64,000 nucleotides of DNA from Streptomyces sp. NBC_00102 (GTDB lineage Bacteria; Actinomycetota; Actinomycetes; Streptomycetales; Streptomycetaceae), in assembly GCF_026343115.1 (NCBI RefSeq), contig NZ_JAPEMC010000001.1:3844001-3908000 (forward strand). Direction: 5' to 3'. Shown here piece by piece: positions 8,203 to 17,108 of the stretch (positions are counted from its first letter, which is position 1; every line of letters begins with the position of its first letter). A program made the position numbers and the translations under genes. Below the pieces are notes generated by a model, which did not search any database, had not been told where the DNA came from, and saw nothing but the letters and a program-made list of their open reading frames with translations.

Positions 8203-11200
8203 ATGCCCTGCACCTACTGCCACCAGCCGCTTCCGTCCGGCGCCCGGTTCTGCCCGTCCTGCGGTACGCCGTGCGCCGAACCCCCGCAGGGTTCGGCGGA
8301 CGCGCCGCAGGAGGGGCGCAAGGTGGTGACCGTCCTCTTCTGCGACATGGTCGGGTCCACCGCGCTCTCCGGCGCCCTGGACCCCGAGACCCTGCGCGGC
8401 GTGACCCTGCGCTACTTCGAACTCATGGGCCGTCAGATCGAGGCCTACGGAGGCACGGTGGAGAAGTTCATCGGTGACGCCGTGATGGCCGTGTTCGGCG
8501 TGCCGACCGTGCGGGAGGACGACGCCCGGCGAGCCCTGGCGGCCTCCCTGGGCATGCTGAAGGCCCTCGACGGGCTCAACGCCGACCTCGACGCCACCCT
8601 CGGGGTGCGCCTCGGTGTCCGTATCGGCATCAACACGGGCCGGGTCGTCGCGGGATCCGACTCCTCGGCGAGGCAGGCCCTCGTCTCGGGCGAGACCGTC
8701 AACATCGCCGCCCGGCTCGAACAGAACGCGGGACCCGGCGAGGTGCTGATCGGCCCGGACACCCTCCTCGCCGCCGGTCCCACCGTCCGGGCCCAGGAGG
8801 TCGGGCCCCTCGTGCTCAAGGGCAAGACCGACCGGGTCGTCGCCCACCGCCTGCTCGGTCTCGGTGAGGACGACCCCGAGTCGCTGCGCCGCTTCGACCT
8901 GCGCTTCGTCGGCCGGCAGCGCGAACTGGCGGCGCTGGACGAGGCGCTGGCCGGTACGGCGGCGGGCGGCGGCGCCCGCCTGGTCACCGTCTCCGGCGAG
9001 GCGGGACAGGGCAAGACCCGGCTGGTCCGCGAGTGGCTGGAACGCACCACCGCGGCCGCCGCCACGCACGGCGCCGGGCGCTGCCGGCCCTACGGCGGCC
9101 GGGGCAGCCTCGCCCCGCTCGCCGACGCCCTCGCCGACCTGCTCCCCGCGCACCACCGCCCCGCGCACCCCGGTACTCCCTTCCCCGGCACCGTGCGGAA
9201 CGGCTCCCCGGTCGACGGCTCCGACCCGGACGGCTCCCGGTTCGACGGCTCCGCCCCCGAGGGCACCTACCTGGAGGGCTCCGAGCCCGACGGCTCCGTG
9301 CCCGACCGCACCGAGCCCTACGGCACCGAGCCCTACGGCACCGAGCCCTACGGCACCGAGCCCTACGGCACCGGGACGCGCCGGACCGCCCGGGGCGCGA
9401 GCACCGACCGCCCCTGCCCCTGCCCCCTGCACCGCGCCGTCGGCCCGGCGGAACACCCGGCCCTCTCCGAGGCCCTGGCCGTGCTCGAAGGCGGCCTGCT
9501 CCTCGACGGCACGCCCAACCCGTCGGTGGACGACACCTGCGGCGCTCTCCTGCGGGTGCTCACCGCGCTCGCCGCCCGGCGGCCGGTGGTCCTCGTCGTC
9601 GACGACTGCCAGTGGGCGGCCCCGCTGCTGCTGGAAGTCCTCGACCGGCTCGTCGCCCGGCTCGGAGCCGCAGCCGTGCTCGTCGTCTGCACGGCCCGCC
9701 CCGAGGCTGCCGAGACCTGGTCCACTTCCCGGCGCACCGCGGTGACCCTCACCGGCCTGGCCCCGGAGGAGTGCGCGCTCCTCGCCGCCGAACTCGTCGT
9801 CCGCGCCGACCGCCTCCCGGACGGTCCCGCCCTGCTCGAACGCACCGGCGGCAACCCGCTCCACCTGGAGCACCTGCTCTCCGCCCTCGACGGAGGCGAC
9901 GGCCGCGACGGCGGCCGCGGCGACGGTGACGGCGGGAACGGCGGCCGCGGCGACGGTGACGGCGGGAACGGCGGCCGCGAGTACCACGGCGGGGCCGGCC
10001 CCGGTGGACCCGGCGGCAACGGGCTTCGGCGGTCACCCGAGCGGTCACCCGAACTGCCCCCGACCGTGCAGGCGCTCCTGGGCGCGCGGGTCGACGCCCT
10101 GGGCCCCGTCGACCGCGGCGCCCTCGACCTCGCCGCCGTGCTGGGCCGCGAGTTCACCGCCCACGAGCTCACCGACCTCGCCGTCCGCGGTACGCCGGGC
10201 AGGCCCGCCCTGGACCCGCCCGCACTCCGCCCCGCGCTGCTCGGACTCGGCCGCCGCCGGCTGATCGAACCCGTTCCGCCGCCCGCCGACCCCGCGTCGT
10301 ACCGCTTCACGAGCGGGCTCGTCCAGGAGGTCGCCTACCAGTGCATGTCCAAGCGCACCCGCGCCGACCTGCACGCCGGCGCCGCGACCCTCCCCTCGGT
10401 CCGCTCCGCCGGCCCCGCGGGCATCGGCGAGCACCTCGAACTCGCCCACCGCTACCGGCGCGAGCTCGGCATCACCGACGCGGACACCGAGGCGCTGCGG
10501 CGTGCCGCGGCGGAAGCGCTCGCCGAGGCGGGAAGCCGCGCCCTCGACCGCTCCGACCTCCTCCGCGCGGAGCACCTGCTCTCCCGCGCCCACGCCCTCA
10601 ACCTCCCCGGGGAGTCCGCCACCGTGCCGACCGCCCGAAGGCTCGGCGAGGTCAACCTCGCCCTCGGCCGTACCGAGCGGGGTCGCACCCTGCTCTCCAG
10701 GGCGCTCGCCGCCCTCGACCACCCCGAGGAGAGCGCCTACGCGCGGCTCGCCCTCGCCGTGGACGCGGCCCCCGGCGCCGACGCCGTGCCGGACGCCGCG
10801 CGGGCGGTGCTGCCGGTCTTCGAGGCGGCGGCGGACGACCTCGGACAGGCCCGGGCGTGCCTGCGGCTCGCCCAGCACTACCAGGGGCGGGGCCGCCACG
10901 GTGAGGCCGACCGGCTGCTGCTCCGCGCGCTCCGCCGGGCCGTCGTGGCCGACGCCGAACCCGAACGGGCCGCGGCCCTGGGCGCGATCGGCGTCTCCCT
11001 CTGGCGGGGGCCCGAGCCGGTGGAGTCCGCCGTGTACCGCTGCCGTGCCCTCCTCGCCGAACACGGCCGGGGACGGCGCACCGTACAGGTCACGCTCAAT
11101 CTTCCGCTGGCCGTCCTCCTCGCCCTGCGGGACGAGCACGACGCGGCCCGCGAACACCTCGCGCTCGCCGGCCGGCTCGCCGACGAACTCGGCTTCGCCG

Positions 11201-11799
11201 AGGCCGGTGTCTTCCTCCCGCTCTTCGGCGCGGCGGTGCACTCGGCCGCCCGCGAGCACGCCGCCGCCCTCGGACTGCTCGGCGAGGCGGCCCGGGCCGC
11301 CCGGGCACTGGGGGCCCGGACGCCGCTGCGCACCATCACCCTGGAGTCCGCACGGCTCCACCTGGACACCGGTGACGCCGAGGAGGCCCGCCGCGTCCTC
11401 GACGGCGACGCCGGGCAGTCGGTCGCGGACGGTGGTCTCGACGCCGAGACCGCCGACCACGACGGGCTGCGGGCGCGCCTCGCCGCGGGCCGGGGAGACG
11501 CCGACCGGGCCCTGCGGCTCGCCGCGCGGTCCGTCCGGGCCGCGGACCGGACGGACTCCCCGCTCGTACGGGCCCAGGCCGCGCTGGACGAGGCCCTCAC
11601 GCTGCGGCTGCTCGGTCTCGGCCCGGAATCGGCGAACGCGGCCGGCCGGGCGGGGCAGTGGTTCGGCACGAAGGGGCATGCGCCCGGGGTCCGTTGGGCC
11701 GCGGCCCTGCTGCCGGCCGGCAGCACCGCACCCGGCGGTCCCCCGGCGCCCGGATCCGTACGGGAGCCGGACGTGAGCAGAAGGGAAGTCACCACATGA
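8203..11799 (+). CDS. Nucleotidyl cyclase / AAA ATPase / TPR regulator with N-terminal zinc ribbon
   Basis: The protein has 1198 residues. A zinc ribbon with two CxxC pairs (CTYC and CPSC) occupies residues 2-25. A class III nucleotidyl cyclase domain spans about 42-220, with metal Asp residues in LFCDMVGST and FIGDAVMAVF. An AAA/STAND ATPase starts near 233 (FVGRQREL) with Walker A SGEAGQGKTR and Walker B LVVDDCQW. A long TPR-like helical region fills the C-terminus. Two repetitive linkers interrupt the ATPase: (EPYGT)4 with degenerate DGS-rich sequence before it, and a Gly/Asp/Asn-rich stretch. A single cyclase domain would have to dimerise. GAAGGTGG precedes the ATG, and the stop overlaps the protease start (ATGA). 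It probably acts as a signal-integrating regulator, but whether it makes cAMP or cGMP is unknown. Confidence 0.85.
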   Translation: MPCTYCHQPLPSGARFCPSCGTPCAEPPQGSADAPQEGRKVVTVLFCDMVGSTALSGALDPETLRGVTLRYFELMGRQIEAYGGTVEKFIGDAVMAVFGVPTVREDDARRALAASLGMLKALDGLNADLDATLGVRLGVRIGINTGRVVAGSDSSARQALVSGETVNIAARLEQNAGPGEVLIGPDTLLAAGPTVRAQEVGPLVLKGKTDRVVAHRLLGLGEDDPESLRRFDLRFVGRQRELAALDEALAGTAAGGGARLVTVSGEAGQGKTRLVREWLERTTAAAATHGAGRCRPYGGRGSLAPLADALADLLPAHHRPAHPGTPFPGTVRNGSPVDGSDPDGSRFDGSAPEGTYLEGSEPDGSVPDRTEPYGTEPYGTEPYGTEPYGTGTRRTARGASTDRPCPCPLHRAVGPAEHPALSEALAVLEGGLLLDGTPNPSVDDTCGALLRVLTALAARRPVVLVVDDCQWAAPLLLEVLDRLVARLGAAAVLVVCTARPEAAETWSTSRRTAVTLTGLAPEECALLAAELVVRADRLPDGPALLERTGGNPLHLEHLLSALDGGDGRDGGRGDGDGGNGGRGDGDGGNGGREYHGGAGPGGPGGNGLRRSPERSPELPPTVQALLGARVDALGPVDRGALDLAAVLGREFTAHELTDLAVRGTPGRPALDPPALRPALLGLGRRRLIEPVPPPADPASYRFTSGLVQEVAYQCMSKRTRADLHAGAATLPSVRSAGPAGIGEHLELAHRYRRELGITDADTEALRRAAAEALAEAGSRALDRSDLLRAEHLLSRAHALNLPGESATVPTARRLGEVNLALGRTERGRTLLSRALAALDHPEESAYARLALAVDAAPGADAVPDAARAVLPVFEAAADDLGQARACLRLAQHYQGRGRHGEADRLLLRALRRAVVADAEPERAAALGAIGVSLWRGPEPVESAVYRCRALLAEHGRGRRTVQVTLNLPLAVLLALRDEHDAAREHLALAGRLADELGFAEAGVFLPLFGAAVHSAAREHAAALGLLGEAARAARALGARTPLRTITLESARLHLDTGDAEEARRVLDGDAGQSVADGGLDAETADHDGLRARLAAGRGDADRALRLAARSVRAADRTDSPLVRAQAALDEALTLRLLGLGPESANAAGRAGQWFGTKGHAPGVRWAAALLPAGSTAPGGPPAPGSVREPDVSRREVTT
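9313..9372 (+). repeat. Four 15-bp tandem repeats inside the cyclase/ATPase gene
   Basis: Four identical copies of GAGCCCTACGGCACC encode (EPYGT)4. They follow about 110 bases of degenerate GACGGCTCC-type repeats. The insert lies between Walker A and Walker B of the ATPase and must form a disordered loop. Confidence 0.9.
9910..9969 (+). repeat. Two 30-bp direct repeats inside the cyclase/ATPase gene
   Basis: Two perfect adjacent 30-bp copies and a partial third encode a Gly/Asp/Asn-rich linker (GGRGDGDGGN units) in the helical region after the ATPase core. Confidence 0.9.
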
Positions 11800-12653
11800 C
11801 CGCCACCGCTCCCAAGGCCGCCACCAGGCTTGGCGGGCTCACCTGGAGCCTGCGCGACAAGAGCCCCGAGGACATCGCCGTCATCGCGGACGGAGGGCTC
11901 GCGGACCGCCGGCAGCAGCCCCGCCAGGGCACGGGGCGCGGGGTCCGGGTGTGCGTGGTGGACTCCGGTGTCGAACGCGACCATCCGATGATCGGCCCGC
12001 TCGGCGGCTCCTGGGTCGCCGTCCAGGGCGAGGACGGCATCGAGGTGCGGGCCACCGACACCGGCGACACCTGCGGCCACGGCACCGCCTGCGCCGGAAT
12101 CATCCGCCGCACCGCACCCGACTGCGAGATCCACAGCGTCCGGGTACTCGGCGAACGCTTCTCCGGAACCGGCGGCATCCTCATCGCGGGTCTCCGCTGG
12201 GCGGTGGAACAGGGCTTCGACGTGATCAACCTCAGCCTCTCGACCACGAAGGCCCGCTTCGTCGAGGAACTGCACGCGCTCGCGGACGCCGCCTACTTCG
12301 ACCGCACCGTGATCGTCGCCTCCGCGCACAACTCGCCCGTGGAGAGCTTCCCCTGGCGGTTCGCCTCGGTGATCTCCGTCGGCAGCCACCAGGAGGACGA
12401 CTCCGGGCTGCACCTCTACAACCCCCACCCGCCCGTGGAGTTCTTCGCCCCCGGCCAGAACGTGGAGGTGCCCTGGCTCGGCGGCACCTCGATCCGCAGT
12501 ACCGGCAACAGCTTCGCGACGCCGTACATCGCCGGTCTCTGTGCCAGGTTCCTCTCCGCGAACCCCCGCATGACGAACTTCCAGTTGAAGAACGCCCTCT
12601 ACCTCTCCGCAGCCAACGTCCGCGTACCCGACCGCAGCCCCGAAGGTGCCTGA
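11796..12653 (+). CDS. S8 (subtilisin-family) serine protease, cytoplasmic
   Basis: This 285-residue protease has the complete S8 triad: Asp in VCVVDSGVERDHP, His in CGHGTACAGI and Ser in GNSFATPYIAG. There is no signal peptide and no recognisable inhibitor prodomain; the N-terminus is only about 45 residues before the first catalytic strand. It should therefore work inside the cell. The ATG overlaps the cyclase stop by four bases, and its own stop shares one base with the GAF gene. In RiPP operons, cytoplasmic subtilases cut leader peptides (as in cyanobactins), so cleavage of the modified 66-residue peptide is the natural inference. A signalling role together with the cyclase and GAF proteins is the alternative. 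Confidence 0.88.
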   Translation: MTATAPKAATRLGGLTWSLRDKSPEDIAVIADGGLADRRQQPRQGTGRGVRVCVVDSGVERDHPMIGPLGGSWVAVQGEDGIEVRATDTGDTCGHGTACAGIIRRTAPDCEIHSVRVLGERFSGTGGILIAGLRWAVEQGFDVINLSLSTTKARFVEELHALADAAYFDRTVIVASAHNSPVESFPWRFASVISVGSHQEDDSGLHLYNPHPPVEFFAPGQNVEVPWLGGTSIRSTGNSFATPYIAGLCARFLSANPRMTNFQLKNALYLSAANVRVPDRSPEGA

Positions 12654-13234
12654 TGTCCTCTGCCGCCGAGCCCGCCGCGCACTCCGCCCAGCCCGTCGCC
12701 CTCGAACTGCTCCAGTCGGTCGTCGACGTGGCGAGAGCCATCTTCGGTGCCCAGGCCAGCTCCGTCTTCCTCCTCGACGAGGAGACCAACGAGCTGGTGT
12801 TCCAGGCCGTCTCCGGCCAGGGCGAGGAGTTCCTCGTCGGACGCCGTTTCCCCGCCGACCGGGGGATCGCCGGATGGGTCACCGTCTCGGGCGAACCCAT
12901 GGTCGTCGACCGGCTCTCCCAGAACGCCGCGTTCGACCGCGACTTCGCCCAGTCCACCGAGTACGTGCCCGATGCGCTGATGGCCGTACCCCTGCTGCAC
13001 GACCACCAGACGCTGGGCGTCCTCGAAGTGCTCGACCCGTCCCCGCAGACCCGCTCCAGCCTGGGCGAGCTCGACCTGCTGATGATGTTCGCCCGGCAGG
13101 CCGCGACGGCGCTCCGCCTGGTCACCCACCACCGGTCGGCCGCCGCCCTCGCGCTCACGTCCGACGACCGCGTCACGGCGAACCGTCTCCTCGGCCAGCT
13201 CCACGAGCTCCTCGGGCCGCCCGGTACGCCCTGA
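12653..13234 (+). CDS. GAF-domain protein
   Basis: The protein has 193 residues and is made almost entirely of one GAF domain (about residues 18-150), with the family hallmarks SSVFLLDEETNEL, GIAGWVTVSGEP and LMAVPLLHDHQTLGVLEV. There is no attached output domain, so it should sense a small molecule or cyclic nucleotide and pass the signal to a partner. The cyclase two genes upstream in the same operon makes a cyclic-nucleotide ligand plausible, but this is inference. The start overlaps the protease stop by one base, and a hairpin follows the stop by 13 bases, so this is the last gene of the operon. Confidence 0.85.
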   Translation: MSSAAEPAAHSAQPVALELLQSVVDVARAIFGAQASSVFLLDEETNELVFQAVSGQGEEFLVGRRFPADRGIAGWVTVSGEPMVVDRLSQNAAFDRDFAQSTEYVPDALMAVPLLHDHQTLGVLEVLDPSPQTRSSLGELDLLMMFARQAATALRLVTHHRSAAALALTSDDRVTANRLLGQLHELLGPPGTP

Positions 13235-13246
13235 CCGCTCCGGGCG

Positions 13247-13262
13247 GGACGGAGGACCGTCC
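13247..13262. terminator. Hairpin between convergent GAF and LuxR genes
   Basis: GGACGG pairs with CCGTCC around an AGGA tetraloop in the 59-base gap between convergent stops. It can serve both strands. Confidence 0.55.
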
Positions 13263-13293
13263 GGGTGCGCGGGGGCGGCAGCCGGGCGGCGGC

Positions 13294-16224
13294 TCAGTCC
13301 GCGTCCAGTGAGGCGAGGAGCTCGACGCGTCGCCGTATCCCCAACTTCCGGTAGGTGTGGGTGAGATGGGTTTCGACGGTGCGGCGGGCCAGGTGCAGCA
13401 GGTCGGCGATCTCGGTGTTCGTACGGCCGTCGGCGGCCAGCCGGGCGATGCGGCGCTCGCTGGCGGTGAGGGAGCGTGCGCCGGTGCGGGCCGGGGGGCC
13501 GGGGCGGGCGCCGCTCTCGCGCAGGGACCGTTCCGCGAGGTCGCGCAGCCGCGCCGCGCCGAGCCGCTCGGCGCGCTCGCCCGCCTCGCGCAGGCAGGTG
13601 CGGGCGCGGGCGTGGTCCCCGGTCGCCGCCAGCGCCCTGCCCTGCGCGATCAGCGCGCCGGCCAGCTCGGTCCCGGCCGTGGCCGGCGCCGTCCGCAGCA
13701 GTTCCACGGCCTCTTCGGTCAGCCGCAGACCGCGGCGCCCGCCGGTGACGGTGCCGAGAATCCGCAGCGCGCGGCCCACCGGGCGAGGGGTGCCCCAGAC
13801 GCGGGCCAGGCGCAGTTCCTCCTCGGCCAGCTCGATCGCCTGTCCGGGGCTGCCCAGGCCCAGGCAGCACTGGGCGGCCGCGGTGCGCCACGGGGTGACG
13901 ACCGGGCTGACAACCTGGCGTTCGGTCTGGCGGCGGCCGCACTCCAGGAAGTCGTGCAGCGCTCCGGCCGGATCTCCGTCCGAGGCGCGCTGGATGCCCC
14001 GGGCGTAGAGGAGCCGGTTGCGGCCCCAGGAGTCGGGCAGTTCCCGCAGGTCGAAGGCGTTCGCGAGCCGGCGTGCCTCCGTGGTGCGGCCGGCCTCCAC
14101 GAGCCCGGTCAGAGTGTGGGCGTGCGCGGGGGTGAGCTCGGTGACCCCGTCGGGCCCGACAGGGTCACCGGCCGGCAGCCGGGTGAACTCGCCCCGGGCG
14201 GCCGCGATGTCGGTGCGTACGTCGAGCAGCGCCAGGTGCATGGGGTGCGGCAGGTGGGGAGACTGGCCGGCCAGTCCGCGGGAGACCAGCTCCTGTGCCT
14301 CGTCGAGCTCGTCGGCCCACTGGGCGACCGTGGCCGCCGCGCCCAGCAGGAACGGTTCCGCCAGCGGGTCGGACGGCTCGGCGAGCAGGACCCGTACCCT
14401 GCGCATCGCCTCTTTCGCCGAGATCAGTCCGGCGGTGGACGCGTACCGCACCAGGAGTGCCTGGGCGGCCGGGCTGACCAGCTCCGGGTTGCGGTCCGCG
14501 GTGTGGCGCAGCCACTGGTAGATCTCCCGGCGGATCGTCTTGTCGTGGTCGGAGAGGAAGAGGGTGGCGCCCTGCAGGGTGCTCGCCAGGCCGGGGTGGC
14601 CGGCGAGCTGGCCGTCCGCCGTGCGCAGCACCTCCAGGGCGGCGCGTGTGCTGCCCCTGTCGGCGAGTGCGGTGCCCAGGGCGACGGCCGCGCTGACCCG
14701 TTCACGCGGGGTGCCCGCCAGCGCGAGCGCCTCGGTGAACCGGGGGATCGCGGCCGAGGACCGGGAGCCCGCGTACTCCAGGGAGCCCAGTTCGGTCAGC
14801 AGCCTCTGCCGGTGCTCGGCGGGGAGCGGTTCGTCCAGGGCGCGGCGCAGGTACGCGGCGGCGTCGTCGGTCCGTCCGGCTCCCAGGGCCGCGGTGGCGG
14901 CGCCGTGCAGTACGGAGGGAGCCCAGGGCTCACCCACCGGTCCGGTGAGCAGCAGGTGTCCGGCGACCGTCTCGGCGGGAGCGCCCCGGTGCAGGGTCAC
15001 CGCGGCCGCGGCCGCGCGTACCGCGTACCGCTGGTCCGCGGGGACGCAGGCGAGTACCGCGTCCCGCAGCAACGGGTGGGCGTAGCGGGGCCGTCCGTCC
15101 GTTCCGGTGCGCAGTAACCCCAGCCCGGTCATCGCGGTGAGCCAGCCCGACACCCGGGCCGGATCGGCGCCCGCCAGTTCGGCGAGCAGCCGGCCCGGGC
15201 GCTCCGCCGGCCGGCCGTCGCCGGACGGTTCGGGGTGTCCGGCCGGTTCCCGCTCCGGCTCCTCGTCCAGGACGGCCAGGACGCGTGCCACCTCCGCGGT
15301 ACCGGCCCCGGCGTTCTCCAGCCACCACGACACCGCCGCCGCGTACGCCCCCGGGTACAGCGCGGCGGCACTCTCGGGTACGGCGGGGGGCGGCCCGGAG
15401 GCGTCCAGGTCGTCCAGGAGGGCGCGCAGCAGCAGCGGGCTCGCCGCACCGGCCCGTACACACGCGTCGACCCAGGCTCCGGTGGCCGACGGGAACCTCG
15501 CGCGCACCAGACCGGCCGCCGAGTCCGCGGCCGGCGGGGCGAGGGTGTGGGTACGGACGAGGGCGGGGGAGAGGCCGCGGCCGAACCCCGGTGCGGGCGG
15601 GTCCACGTCGTACTGGCTGCGTTCGGTGACGGCCAGCAGCACCGGCAGCCGCAGCCGGTCCACGTGCCGGGCGGTCTCCACCAGCCAGCGGTACGAGGGA
15701 GCGTCGGCGAGGTGCACGTCGTCCACGGCCACGAGGAGCGGGGACTCCTCGGTGTGGGCGAGCAGCGCCCGTCTCAGCCGGTCGCCCCGTTCGCGTTCAC
15801 CGGCGGCATCGTCGTCCGCCCCGCCCGCGCAGCGCGCGTCGCCCGTTGTCCGGGGTCCTTCCGATCCGGGCACTGCCCTTTCGGGCCCCGGACGGTCCGG
15901 TCCCGCCACCCACGGTTCTGCCCCTTCGCACACCGCTCCCGCCGTGTCCGACTCCCGCGATCCTGCCCCGGAGCGCAGGAGTTGGACGACGGCGGCGAAG
16001 GGAGTCCAGGCGTCACCCGGTGAGCAGCGGGCCCGCAGCACCCGCATGCCGTGCCCGCCCGCGGCCTCGACGGCGGCCTCCAGCACGGTGGTCCGGCCGG
16101 TGCCGGTGGCCCCGCGCAGCAGTACCAGACCGCCCTTGCCCGTCAGGGCACGGGCGGTGCCGGCCGAGAGAAGTTCGGTCGCACCCCTGTGCTCGCGCGG
16201 TCGCTCACTGTAGGGTCCGGACAT
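13294..16224 (-). CDS. Large LuxR-family ATP-binding (LAL-type) regulator
   Basis: The protein has 976 residues: an N-terminal NTPase domain, a long helical middle and a C-terminal LuxR helix-turn-helix (LTASERRIARLAADGRTN, then TVETHLTHTYRKLG). The Walker A segment reads RGATGTGRTT, with Arg in place of the catalytic Lys, while Walker B (LLVAVDDVHLAD) looks normal. Nucleotide hydrolysis may therefore be impaired. The start at 16224 is chosen because AAGGAGGG lies upstream with good spacing; the open frame upstream of it has no such signal. It is transcribed divergently from a second LuxR-type gene at the edge of the contractile injection locus. The same arrangement flanks the CIS cluster of S. 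coelicolor as I recall it, so regulation of that locus is likely. Confidence 0.88.
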   Translation of the reverse strand: MSGPYSERPREHRGATELLSAGTARALTGKGGLVLLRGATGTGRTTVLEAAVEAAGGHGMRVLRARCSPGDAWTPFAAVVQLLRSGAGSRESDTAGAVCEGAEPWVAGPDRPGPERAVPGSEGPRTTGDARCAGGADDDAAGERERGDRLRRALLAHTEESPLLVAVDDVHLADAPSYRWLVETARHVDRLRLPVLLAVTERSQYDVDPPAPGFGRGLSPALVRTHTLAPPAADSAAGLVRARFPSATGAWVDACVRAGAASPLLLRALLDDLDASGPPPAVPESAAALYPGAYAAAVSWWLENAGAGTAEVARVLAVLDEEPEREPAGHPEPSGDGRPAERPGRLLAELAGADPARVSGWLTAMTGLGLLRTGTDGRPRYAHPLLRDAVLACVPADQRYAVRAAAAAVTLHRGAPAETVAGHLLLTGPVGEPWAPSVLHGAATAALGAGRTDDAAAYLRRALDEPLPAEHRQRLLTELGSLEYAGSRSSAAIPRFTEALALAGTPRERVSAAVALGTALADRGSTRAALEVLRTADGQLAGHPGLASTLQGATLFLSDHDKTIRREIYQWLRHTADRNPELVSPAAQALLVRYASTAGLISAKEAMRRVRVLLAEPSDPLAEPFLLGAAATVAQWADELDEAQELVSRGLAGQSPHLPHPMHLALLDVRTDIAAARGEFTRLPAGDPVGPDGVTELTPAHAHTLTGLVEAGRTTEARRLANAFDLRELPDSWGRNRLLYARGIQRASDGDPAGALHDFLECGRRQTERQVVSPVVTPWRTAAAQCCLGLGSPGQAIELAEEELRLARVWGTPRPVGRALRILGTVTGGRRGLRLTEEAVELLRTAPATAGTELAGALIAQGRALAATGDHARARTCLREAGERAERLGAARLRDLAERSLRESGARPGPPARTGARSLTASERRIARLAADGRTNTEIADLLHLARRTVETHLTHTYRKLGIRRRVELLASLDAD

Positions 16225-16439
16225 TCTGTGCCCTCCTTGCGGCAGTGGAGTACGCGGTGTCGTGCCCGCGACGGGCGTCGCGAGGAGTGCCGTCGTGGTC
16301 CGCGCCGACCACCGATCTCGTGGTGCCTCTCGTGGTGTTCCACGATTGCGGGCCCCTCGGCCGTTCCACGAATGTGGAGCACGCGGAACCGCCACCCGCC
16401 GAACACGGTCGACACGCACGCGTACAGGGGGGAACTCCG
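16225..16439. promoter_or_regulatory. Divergent promoter region between two LuxR-type regulators
   Basis: These 215 bases must hold the promoters of both regulators. The sequence is less GC-rich than its surroundings and contains the near-inverted elements TCTCGTGGTGCCTCTCGTGG and GTTCCACGA, the latter followed 21 bases on by GTTCCACGAATGTGG. I cannot assign -10 or -35 boxes with confidence. Confidence 0.45.
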
Positions 16440-17108
16440 TTGCTCAGCGCCACGCGCACCACACAGCCCGGCCAGGCCGAGCCCATGGACCGGATACGGG
16501 TCGCGGTGCACGCCCGGGACCCGATCTCGGTCGAGGGAGTGCACAGCCAGCTGCGCCGGTACCCGGAGATAGACCTCCGGGACGAGGACGAATCCGCACC
16601 GGGCACCGTGCTGTTGCTCATCGAGGACACGCTCGACGAGGCGGTGCTGACCCGGCTGCGCCGCCTGGTGCGCGGTGAGGGCGCGCGGGCGGCGCTCGTC
16701 GTGGGCACGCTGCGGGAGGCCGAGCTGCTCGACGTGATCGAGTGCGGCGTCGGAGCCATCGTGTGGCGCCACGAGGCCACCGCCGGCCGGCTCGTGCAGG
16801 CGGTCCGCGCGGCCGAGCGCGGCGACGGCGACCTGCCGTCGGACCTGCTCGGACGGCTGATCACACAGGTGGGTTCGCTGCACCGCCACGGGACCGGCAG
16901 GGCGGGCGCCCCGGCTTCCGGGCTGACTCCGCGCGAGGTGGACGTGCTGAGGCTGGTGGCCGACGGGTTCGACACCGGAGAGATCGCCAAGAAGCTGTCC
17001 TACTCCGAACGCACGGTCAAGAACGTCCTGCACGGGCTGACCACCCGCCTGCACCTCCGCAACCGGGCGCACGCCGTGGCTCAGGCGTTGAGGGAAGGCT
17101 ACATCTGA
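16440..17108 (+). CDS. LuxR/NarL-family response regulator with degenerate receiver
   Basis: A TTG start at 16440 is supported by AGGGGGGA seven bases upstream; ATG at 16485 (MDRIRVAVHA) is the alternative but has no ribosome site. The C-terminus is a clear NarL-type helix-turn-helix (LTPREVDVLRLVADG, ERTVKNVLHGL). The N-terminal half has the length and pattern of a receiver domain, but the expected phospho-acceptor Asp after strand 3 is missing: the strand reads VLLLIEDTLDEA. The acidic pair after strand 1 is reduced to HARD. It probably works without phosphorylation. It precedes the injection-system genes by 176 bases on the same strand and is their likely direct regulator. Confidence 0.85.
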   Translation: MLSATRTTQPGQAEPMDRIRVAVHARDPISVEGVHSQLRRYPEIDLRDEDESAPGTVLLLIEDTLDEAVLTRLRRLVRGEGARAALVVGTLREAELLDVIECGVGAIVWRHEATAGRLVQAVRAAERGDGDLPSDLLGRLITQVGSLHRHGTGRAGAPASGLTPREVDVLRLVADGFDTGEIAKKLSYSERTVKNVLHGLTTRLHLRNRAHAVAQALREGYI

